The notes below the pieces were generated by a model. That model saw only the letters and a list, made by a program, of their open reading frames with translations, made no database searches and was not told the DNA's origin. From Enhygromyxa salina (lineage in GTDB: Bacteria > Myxococcota_A > Polyangia > Nannocystales > Nannocystaceae), in contig NZ_PVNL01000032.1 of NCBI RefSeq assembly GCF_002994635.1, positions 16,092 to 80,091 on the forward strand: DNA of 64,000 nt. Direction: 5' to 3'. Each line of letters starts with the position of its first letter. Within the stretch, counting starts at the first letter, position 1. Positions 58,285 through 64,000 of this stretch are shown piece by piece. The position numbers and the translations under genes are program-made.

Positions 58285-59385
58285 TCATGTCGCCGGCTCA
58301 TGCACATCGATCACACCCAGCCTCGCGCCGGGTACCGGCGTCGGTACGTCCTTGGCATCGAGCTCGGCGAGAGCCGTCTGCCGGCCCGCCCGGCCACTGA
58401 TACGCATGCCCAGCCCCAGCGCCAACTTTTTCACCGTCCGCAGCGTCGGCGAGAACTGGCCACGCTCGAGCCGCCCGATCACCAGATCGGTGAGCGCGGC
58501 GGCGAGCTCGTCCATACTCGAGAAGCGATCGCCGGGTTCAACCGCGAGCCCCCGCATCAACACCCGCTCGAGCTGCCTGGGGCTCCCAACGCACCGTCTC
58601 AGCTTGACGGGTGCGCGCGCGCGCATGATCTGAGCGTCGTTCGAGGCCCACGGTAGACACGAGAAGACGGTCTGCCACAGCGAGACACACAGCGAGAATT
58701 GGTCGGTGCGTTCATTCGCGGAGGCGCCTCGCAGTCGCTCGGGTGCCTGATAGTCGCGGCTACCCACGTGCTCACCTGCGCCCGCGGTAGGGTGTAGCTC
58801 CCGTGCTTCAGCGATGCTGAAGTCGGCCACATAGACGTGGTCGTTGCGTCCAATCAACAGGTTCGAGGGTTTGACGTCCCCGTGCGCAAACCCGGCCCGG
58901 TGCACCGCCGCGAGTCCGTGGGCGGCCTGGATGAACAGCAGCACCGCGCGTCGCCAATCATTGCCAGGACTGCACATGTACTGCCACACGTTGGGTCCGT
59001 TGATGAGCTCCATGACCAAGAACGAGAGCCCGTGAACGCGATCGAGATCGTGGAGCGCGACGACGTGGACATCTCGCGAGGCAGACATCGCGACTGCCTC
59101 GCGCTGGACCTCGCGCTCAGGCCGGTCGTCGGCGAACACCTTGAGCGCGACGGGCCGCTGCAGCTGGGTGTCGTAGCCCGCGAACACGACGCCGTGAGAC
59201 CCCTGACCGATCTTGTGGAGCACTTCGTAGCGGCCCAGCCTCGGCGGCGCACCGTCATCGGGCCACAGCTGCGCGGGGTCGAGCCGGGGCGCGCTGCTGC
59301 GGGTTGGCTCAGCGTCCGGGTGGTGCGCCCGCTCGGAGTGTCCCCTCACTCGAGTAAGACGAATTTTCGGGCCGTTTCCGAACAA
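58285..59385 (-). CDS. Ser/Thr kinase with non-standard catalytic motifs
   Basis: The 366-residue protein has a kinase domain from residue 50: GQGSHGVVFAG (glycine loop), VALKVF (catalytic Lys), HGDVKPSNLL (catalytic loop with Gly instead of the usual Arg) and VADFSIAE (DFS instead of DFG). The Asp of both loops is retained. It has a Ser/Thr-kinase C-lobe with SLCVSLWQTVFSCLPW and no membrane segment. It starts in the last 40 bases of the ECF sigma factor gene, so the two are co-expressed. Activity may be low or regulated in a special way; it is possibly a pseudokinase-like partner of the sigma factor. Confidence 0.85.
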   Translation of the reverse strand: MFGNGPKIRLTRVRGHSERAHHPDAEPTRSSAPRLDPAQLWPDDGAPPRLGRYEVLHKIGQGSHGVVFAGYDTQLQRPVALKVFADDRPEREVQREAVAMSASRDVHVVALHDLDRVHGLSFLVMELINGPNVWQYMCSPGNDWRRAVLLFIQAAHGLAAVHRAGFAHGDVKPSNLLIGRNDHVYVADFSIAEARELHPTAGAGEHVGSRDYQAPERLRGASANERTDQFSLCVSLWQTVFSCLPWASNDAQIMRARAPVKLRRCVGSPRQLERVLMRGLAVEPGDRFSSMDELAAALTDLVIGRLERGQFSPTLRTVKKLALGLGMRISGRAGRQTALAELDAKDVPTPVPGARLGVIDVHEPAT

Positions 59386-59924
59386 AAAAATCGAGAAAGT
59401 TTTTGGCGGAGCCGTTTTGTCGCGCGGTCGTGTGAACGGCGCATGGTGTCCGCTGGTCGGCCAGTGATGAGCGCGATCTCAGGGAAGGTCAGGCCCCGGA
59501 TGTTTCGCAAGACCACGGCGACCCGCTGGGCAGTTGGCAGCTCCTCGAGCGCCTGCCTGGCGGCGTGCCAGAACTCTCGGCGAGCCGCACCTGCGCTGGG
59601 GCTGGTGCCGTCGTCGGCGAATTTCAGCAAGCCAGACTCGCCGGTGATCGACGCCGCAGGTGGGCGCTTTCGGCCCGCCGACACGATCGCGTTTGAGATG
59701 GCGCGGGCCATGTACGGCCGGGCCGACGGGGTCCTGAGCTCGATCGGTGGCCCGAAGATCATCTTGGACAGGACATCTTGCGCGACGTCGCGCGCCTCGT
59801 CGCCCGCCCCAAGCCGGCTGGCGTAGACTCTTGCCCAGCCCCAGTGGCGCTGGGCGAAGGTCGTCGCAGCCTGGCTGTCACCGTCACGAATGAGCACCAG
59901 CAGCTCGGCATCCGTCATGGCCAC
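59346..59924 (-). CDS. ECF-type RNA polymerase sigma factor
   Basis: The 192-residue protein has a sigma region 2 (AATTFAQRHWGWARVYASRL then GAGDEARDVAQDVLSKM) and region 4 helix-turn-helix (ELPTAQRVAVVLRNIRGLTF, then PEIALITGRPADTMRRS). It lacks an obvious anti-sigma gene; instead a Ser/Thr kinase overlaps it by 40 bases on the same strand, and another kinase starts 23 bases away on the opposite strand. Regulation by phosphorylation, as described for the Vibrio EcfP/PknT pair, is a reasonable inference. The length and motifs are normal for ECF factors. Confidence 0.85.
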   Translation of the reverse strand: MAMTDAELLVLIRDGDSQAATTFAQRHWGWARVYASRLGAGDEARDVAQDVLSKMIFGPPIELRTPSARPYMARAISNAIVSAGRKRPPAASITGESGLLKFADDGTSPSAGAARREFWHAARQALEELPTAQRVAVVLRNIRGLTFPEIALITGRPADTMRRSHDRATKRLRQKLSRFFCSETARKFVLLE

Positions 59925-59947
59925 CCCGCCTCACTAGCACACGCGCG

Positions 59948-61234
59948 ATGTTTAATGAAGCCAGCCACAGCCGCTCGATCGACATCGAGTTTGTGTTGGC
60001 AGAGTTGGCGCGCCGACAGGGCTTGCCGGTCGAGCCCGTGCTGGTGGGCCAGCGCTTCGAGCTGCTGCGCGAGATCGGCTTTGGCGGGTTCGGTACGGTC
60101 TACGAGGCCGTCGATCGCCAGTTGGGCCGACGGGTGGCGATCAAGGTGCTCGACCTGGGCGACCTCGATGACGCGGTTCGGGAGGGCCAGCTGCTCGCCA
60201 AGTTTCATCACCGCAACGTCGTGGCGATCTTCGACCACGGTGTCGGGTCTGACTACCGCTACTTCGTCCTCCAGCTGCTCGAGGGGCCGACCTTGCGCGA
60301 CTGGGCGGCCGACCAGACCTCCGCGCAGATCGTGTCCAAGTACGTCGAGGCGGCGGAGGGCATCGCTGCGATGCACGCCGCCGGTCTCGTCCATCGCGAC
60401 GTCAAGCCCAGCAACATACGCATCGGTCCAGAGGGCCAGGCCGTGGTCCTGGACTTTGGTCTGGCCAGGAATCGGATCACGCTCGAGGCCGACCTCGAGG
60501 AGCTGGGCACCTTCATCGGGTCGATCGCCTACGCGGCCCCGGAGCAGCTGGGCGGCGTCGCCGGCGACGAGCGCTCCGACGAGTTCTCATTTTGCGTTGC
60601 GCTGTGGGAGGCGTTGGCGGGCGAGAATCCGTTTGGGCCTTGCGTTGGGTCAACGACCGCGACTGGTCGACTCCGCGCGCTGCTGGCTGCGGGTGCGGTC
60701 ACGGGGGCACCACCACCCGCGGCGGGGCGTGTGGTGCGGGCTCTGCGTCGGGGGCTCTCGCTCGCGCCGGGCGATCGATTCCCCAGCATGCGCGCGCTGA
60801 TCGGGGAGCTCTCACCCCAGCGGCGGTGGATGCCGTGGGTGTTCGGTCTGTCCTTCACCGTGCTGTTCACCGCTTTGTTCATGGGATTGCTGTCGCTGTT
60901 GGTGCCATCTCGCGCGCCGGGCTCGATGACCTTCGTCACCGATACGCGGGCATGCTGGTCGGGGCAGGTCGCCATCTTGGCGGCTCGACAAGGGAACGTC
61001 GACGGCGCGATGTGGCGGTTGGAGGAGGCAATACGAGATGAGCTCAGCGCGGACGCCTCGCGCGAGCTCGCCATCGACTGCGAGGTCGTGGCGACCGAGT
61101 TCGAGCGACAGGCCATGTATCAGGAGGCCCTACTCTCGTGGCACATGGCGACGCTGTTCGCCCGAGATGCGGACGACGCCGAGATCGAGCGGCGAGCCAT
61201 CGAGCGAGCGAAGGCGATCAATCGTGCGATCTAA
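59948..61234 (+). CDS. Membrane Ser/Thr protein kinase
   Basis: The 428-residue protein has a kinase domain (about 36-290) with GFGGFGTVYEA, VAIKVL, HRDVKPSNIR and DFGLARN, and APEQ (activation segment end). A transmembrane helix follows (WVFGLSFTVLFTALFMGLLSLLV, about 300-322), then an extracytoplasmic domain of 100 residues with two Cys (RACWSGQ and AIDCEVV) and helical repeats. All catalytic residues are intact. The gene is divergent from the sigma factor (23 bases between the starts), consistent with a functional link, and convergent with the next Cys-rich gene (four-base overlap of the stops). Confidence 0.9.
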   Translation: MFNEASHSRSIDIEFVLAELARRQGLPVEPVLVGQRFELLREIGFGGFGTVYEAVDRQLGRRVAIKVLDLGDLDDAVREGQLLAKFHHRNVVAIFDHGVGSDYRYFVLQLLEGPTLRDWAADQTSAQIVSKYVEAAEGIAAMHAAGLVHRDVKPSNIRIGPEGQAVVLDFGLARNRITLEADLEELGTFIGSIAYAAPEQLGGVAGDERSDEFSFCVALWEALAGENPFGPCVGSTTATGRLRALLAAGAVTGAPPPAAGRVVRALRRGLSLAPGDRFPSMRALIGELSPQRRWMPWVFGLSFTVLFTALFMGLLSLLVPSRAPGSMTFVTDTRACWSGQVAILAARQGNVDGAMWRLEEAIRDELSADASRELAIDCEVVATEFERQAMYQEALLSWHMATLFARDADDAEIERRAIERAKAINRAI

Positions 61235-61710
61235 TCCATCAACTCGGCGTCAAAGCAGGATATGGTGCCGTCCTCATTGCAGGCCCCGTCATGGCACCAA
61301 TAGAGCACACCTCCACAACCACCACCTGGCCAACACGGCCCCCCGTTTTCACAGCACATCGTGTATTCTTGCGGGTTGTCGTGCGGCACATAGTCGATAC
61401 AGAGCCCGGCCCCGCAGGCATCATCGAGCGGCGCGTAGGCGGTCACCTGCCCGGTTTGAGGATCGAGGATCTCCCCGTAGAGCACATTGAAGGCCCTGGT
61501 GCCGGTCGGACAGGGCGCCGTACCCTTTACATGGATCGCGTTGTTGGCCGGGTTGTAGCAGACGTCGGCCAGCAGCTTGGGCACGTTGGGAGAGCTGTAC
61601 TCGCAGGCCCCGGGCACGGACGTGCACAGGTAGCGATACTCCGCGTCCGCCGTGAGCGGGATGGTGGCGAGAACCAGGGTGAGTAGCGTGAAAATGGACC
61701 GGCGGCGCAT
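61231..61710 (-). CDS. Secreted Cys-rich protein
   Basis: The protein has 159 residues. The ATG at 61710 gives MRRRSIFTLLTLVLATIPLTADAEYRYL, a Sec signal peptide with an ADA cleavage site. The mature part has about 12 Cys, including CTSVPGACEYS, APCPTGTRAF, DDACGAGLCIDYV, TMCCENGGPCW and WCHDGACNEDG, so it is disulphide-rich and exported. I do not recognise the family; the ending EDGTISC and the Gly/Cys spacing are reminiscent of other exported Cys-rich proteins here. Its stop overlaps the stop of the kinase gene by four bases, on the opposite strand. Confidence 0.7.
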   Translation of the reverse strand: MRRRSIFTLLTLVLATIPLTADAEYRYLCTSVPGACEYSSPNVPKLLADVCYNPANNAIHVKGTAPCPTGTRAFNVLYGEILDPQTGQVTAYAPLDDACGAGLCIDYVPHDNPQEYTMCCENGGPCWPGGGCGGVLYWCHDGACNEDGTISCFDAELMD

Positions 61711-61720
61711 GAGCGCAAGA

Positions 61721-61996
61721 CTACTCCTGAGACAGCTTCCCGTCTGACTCCCCGAAGAGGAGGGGAGCTGACCGGCTGCCAACGGCCCGTTCGATGTCCA
61801 AGAGCCATCGAACCAGATCAGGCGGACGGGGGTGCTCGATGGACTCGGTGGCGAGATCGCGGTGCAGCTTGGCCCTCAGCTCGCGCGGCTCAGGCGCCGG
61901 AGAGATCGAGCGCGGTCTCTCGACGGCCACGCCACCCGCGGCTATTTGCGCGTTCTCCTGGACGTGAACCGCGCAGCGCTGTAGCGTGGCTCTCAA
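61721..61996 (-). CDS. Hypothetical small protein
   Basis: A 91-residue frame lies 10 bases upstream of the Cys-rich gene on the same strand. Its C-terminal half (ELRAKLHRDLATESIEHPRP and LVRWLLDIERAVGS) is plausible protein, while the N-terminus is less so. No ribosome binding site or family is visible. It may be part of an operon with the secreted protein, but coding is uncertain. Confidence 0.3.
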   Translation of the reverse strand: MRATLQRCAVHVQENAQIAAGGVAVERPRSISPAPEPRELRAKLHRDLATESIEHPRPPDLVRWLLDIERAVGSRSAPLLFGESDGKLSQE

Positions 61997-62058
61997 TGGC
62001 TCGAGTTGGCCGCACGAGACTACGTCGGAGACTGCCGCAACCTGCTACGCTTGGCGCG

Positions 62059-62259
62059 ATGGAGGCGCTCGACCCGGCGACGCTCGACTTCGATCAACTC
62101 GCCCGAGCGTCCGCGCGGGCCCGTGGCGACGCTTGGCGCGCCGCAGGGGCTCACGGCGTCGACCTGTTGCTGCTCGAGCGAACGCTTGCCCTCACCCCTG
62201 CGGAGCGCATGCAACAGCTCGAGGACGCACTGCGCCTCATGGCTGGCGTGGGTGGCTGA
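62059..62259 (+). CDS. Small partner of nucleotidyltransferase (putative antitoxin)
   Basis: The 66-residue protein (ATG 62059) is helical: ATLDFDQLARASARARGDAW, then VDLLLLERTLALTPAERMQQ and LEDALRLMA. The TPAERMQQLEDALRL piece resembles short proteins that lie just before nucleotidyltransferases of the MNT/AbiEii type. Its stop codon shares the TGATG overlap with the next gene. It is probably the cognate partner or antitoxin, but the family name cannot be fixed from the sequence. Confidence 0.55.
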   Translation: MEALDPATLDFDQLARASARARGDAWRAAGAHGVDLLLLERTLALTPAERMQQLEDALRLMAGVGG

Positions 62260-62756
62260 TGCCTAGGCGCACGCGGCCTCAGCAAAACCTCGCGCTGCTC
62301 GAGCGGCTCAGCGACGCGAACGTCGAATTTTGTATCATCGGTGGCGTCGCGGCGGTGCTTCACGGCGCAACTCGCATGACCGTCGACCTGGACATCGCGG
62401 CCCCCTTCGATCACGGCAATCTATCACGATTGTTAACGGCGATCGCCGACCTGGACCCTCGCCACGCAACGCGGCCAGATCTGCGTGTGAGCGACGATCC
62501 GATCGAGCGATTGCTGACGTTTCGCATGCTATTGCTCGAGACGGACATGGGGCGACTCGACGTGCTTCGAGAAGTCAGCCCGCTCGGCCCGTACTCGGCC
62601 CTGAACACAATCGAGCTCGACGTGGGGCCCCGGCGCTGCAAGGTCGTCGATATCGACGACTTGATCACGATCAAGCGAAGTTTGACGCGGCCGCAAGATG
62701 TCGAGGTCGCGCTGCAGCTCGAGGCGGTTCGTGAGGGGCTCCAGCGCGACGGATGA
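62259..62756 (+). CDS. Nucleotidyltransferase, AbiEii/MNT-like
   Basis: The 165-residue protein (ATG 62259) contains CIIGGVAAVLHGATRMTVDLDI, a GG-x9-DxD-like pattern of minimal nucleotidyltransferases (Gly-Gly with the Asp pair coordinating metal). After that, TFRMLLLETDMGRLDVL and VVDIDDLITIKRSLTRPQD match the family, where the later Asp and Lys contribute. It probably transfers a nucleotide to a target such as tRNA or protein. Translation is coupled to the small helical protein upstream (TGATG), as in toxin-antitoxin pairs. Confidence 0.75.
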   Translation: MPRRTRPQQNLALLERLSDANVEFCIIGGVAAVLHGATRMTVDLDIAAPFDHGNLSRLLTAIADLDPRHATRPDLRVSDDPIERLLTFRMLLLETDMGRLDVLREVSPLGPYSALNTIELDVGPRRCKVVDIDDLITIKRSLTRPQDVEVALQLEAVREGLQRDG

Positions 62757-62994
62757 TGAGACCCACAGTTTCGATCAGGATCAACCTTCACCGCTCGCCA
62801 GGAGCGACCCACTTCTGTCCGAGGTGCTCGCGCCTCGCCCAAAGCGCTCCCCACTCGCCGGCGAGCGTGGGGGGCTTGCGCTGAGTTTGCGTAGGCCACC
62901 AACTGGGGACAGATCAGCGCCACTCGTGTTCTCGAACACCCCGATCGAGACCCATTGTTGCCAAGCTCCCGCTGTTGCCTGAAGCGATCAAGTG

Positions 62995-63019
62995 AAAAAA
63001 GGGGCGCCCACATGGGCGC
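62995..63019 (-). terminator. Rho-independent terminator after the IS110 remnant
   Basis: On the minus strand, GCGCCCA-TG-TGGGCGC forms a perfect hairpin followed by CCCC and six T. It lies 23 bases after the stop of the minus-strand transposase remnant. The structure is canonical. Confidence 0.8.
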
Positions 63020-63041
63020 TGGCAAGCTTCCTCCTCGTGGC

Positions 63042-63590
63042 CTACGCCGCCACCGCGGACTTGCGGCGCTTGGTTTGACTCTCCCTCTTCTTGGTCGCCT
63101 TCTTCGCGGGCTTGCGGTTCTTGGTCTGACTCGAGCTGAGCTCGGAGGGGGTCGGTGTCCTCGAGAGCGCGGCCCAGACGAAGCCCACGAGTTCACGAGC
63201 CCCGGCCACGGCGATCTTCTGGCCTGGCATCTTTCGCCAGCTCATGGATGTCCAACGCTTGTGGAGTCGACGCATGGCTTTGTCAGCCGTCTCGATCGTC
63301 GCTGGTGACTGACCTACGCGCCGCTTTGTCAGCCCAGCTCCGACTCGTGGGGGGTGGCGGTAGTTCCAGGCTGCCTCGACCAGGATCCGCCGCACATGGG
63401 AGTTCCCCGCCTTGGTGATCGAGCCTTGCTTGCGGCTGCCGCCGCTGGAGTACTCACTGGGCGTCAAACCGAGGTAGGCCATCAGCTGGGGCGCGCTCTC
63501 GAAGCGCTCGAAGCCGTGGAGTTCTGTCACCAAGACCATCGCCGAGGTCGTATCAATTCCTCGCGTCGGCGAACTCGTGTCCGCAAACAT
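63042..63590 (-). pseudogene. IS110-family transposase, C-terminal part
   Basis: The 182-residue frame begins within the transposase C-terminal (Transposase_20) domain: RGIDTTSAMVLVTELHGFERF and LMAYLGLTPSEYSSGGSRKQ then GSITKAGNSHVRRILVEAAW. These are IS110/IS116/IS902 signatures, including the serine that helps the C-terminal active site. The N-terminal DEDD domain is missing. The end has a Lys/Arg-rich tail. It abuts a second IS110 remnant on the other strand at about 63560-63590. Confidence 0.85.
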
Positions 63591-63870
63591 CTACGCGGCG
63601 GTCGGCGACATCTCCCGTTTCCCGAACTCGCACAAGCTCGCTGCATACGCGGGTCTGGTACCGAGTGTGAGCCAAAGCGGTGGCCCTGCGAAGCTCGGCC
63701 ACATCACCAAATCGGGGTCCGGCGAGCTGCGTGCGATCATGACTCAGGCCGCGCACATTGCCTTGCTCCCGAGGACGAAGAACGCAGACGAGCTTCGTGC
63801 CTACTTTGAGCGGATCCGGGGCAACCGCGGTCGCAAGAAAGTCGCGTTGACCGCCCTGGCCCGCCACATA
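63560..63870 (+). pseudogene. Second IS110-family transposase remnant, interrupted
   Basis: The plus-strand frame reads VGELVSANIYAAVGDISRFP then LAAYAGLVPSVSQSGG and KLGHITKSGSGELRAIMTQA, again the IS110 C-terminal domain. Only about the last 100 residues exist. After RHILW the sequence continues as the end of an IS3-family element, so the insertion of that element truncated this gene at about 63870. Its N-terminus is absent too. Confidence 0.8.
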
Positions 63871-64000
63871 CTGTGGTCTTGCCCCAAAAATTCGGACACC
63901 TGGTTTTATGCGGCTTGACTCACCGCGTTCGCGGCGTAGAAGTTCCGCTCGTACTCGACCGGCGAGCAGTAGCCGATGGTCGAGTGCCTACGTTGGCCAT
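63870..64000 (-). mobile_element. End of an IS3-family insertion sequence, partial
   Basis: On the minus strand the last residues of an orfB transposase are visible: RRHSTIGYCSPVEYERNFYA then ANAVSQAA and a TAA stop (63906-63908). The HSTIGYxSPxEYE motif is the C-terminal signature of the IS3-family integrase-core transposase. The following bases up to about 63870 (TGGTCTTGCCCCAAAAATTC and on) look like the terminal inverted repeat. The gene continues outside the window. Confidence 0.8.

Overview
The window is GC-rich DNA typical of a myxobacterium, most likely of the Nannocystaceae / Plesiocystis-Enhygromyxa type. The reasons are the many lipoproteins whose lipobox is followed by low-complexity linkers (DGDGD, ETGGETG), Cys-rich and thrombospondin-3-like repeat proteins, several Ser/Thr kinases of the eukaryotic type, a type IV pilus motor cluster, and long GC-rich antisense frames. 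The genus is an inference; no rRNA or other marker gene is present. No tRNA, rRNA or CRISPR array was seen.

Layout. 1-7.3 kb: surface and secreted proteins (a DUF4215-type Cys-repeat protein entering from the left, a vWA lipoprotein, a 1,339-residue calcium-repeat lipoprotein) plus small envelope genes. 7.4-12.5 kb: a kinase-fold protein facing a pilT-pilC-pilS operon that lacks pilR and pilB. 12.7-23.8 kb: mixed metabolism and envelope genes: a winged-helix protein, a thioredoxin-like lipoprotein followed by a dihaem cytochrome c-rhodanese fusion, a tail-anchored DnaJ-C-like protein, a histidine phosphatase, an Rpn-type nuclease, a serine hydrolase, and a fadN-fadA beta-oxidation operon. 24-30 kb: a lytic transglycosylase, a Cys-rich lipoprotein and a DUF4398/OmpA pair, with a subtilase fragment between them. 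30-36 kb: two Ser/Thr kinases, one leading a kinase / Cys-rich lipoprotein / PEGA operon, then small stress-type genes (Lmo0937-like, LEA-like) divergent from a V4R sigma-54 activator. 38.6-42.4 kb: a sirtuin and a hybrid histidine kinase.

42.4-44.2 kb is a decayed stretch (zinc-metallopeptidase fragment, LysR C-terminal fragment). 44.3-53.1 kb holds the most striking locus: two helicases with overlapping ATGA start and stop codons, a 2,204-residue DEAD/DEAH-DUF1998 protein with nuclease-like C-terminal segments, and a 728-residue UvrD-type helicase that begins with a RelE/ParE-like domain. It looks like a two-gene nucleic-acid defence or DNA-processing module. 53.2-58.2 kb is a patchwork of broken genes and short duplications: a frameshifted ECF sigma factor, a kinase remnant, a frameshifted metallopeptidase lipoprotein, a VCBS-like fragment, and four pairs of diverged direct repeats. 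58.3-61.2 kb has an intact ECF sigma factor overlapping an unusual Ser/Thr kinase, with a second kinase divergent from it. The right end has a nucleotidyltransferase two-gene cassette that resembles a toxin-antitoxin pair, then two oppositely oriented IS110 transposase remnants, the second interrupted by the end of an IS3-family element that runs off the window.

Functionally, the window links envelope sensing (kinases, PEGA, Cys-rich lipoproteins, ECF sigma), motility (PilTCS), fatty-acid oxidation and a probable defence island that has been repeatedly rearranged.
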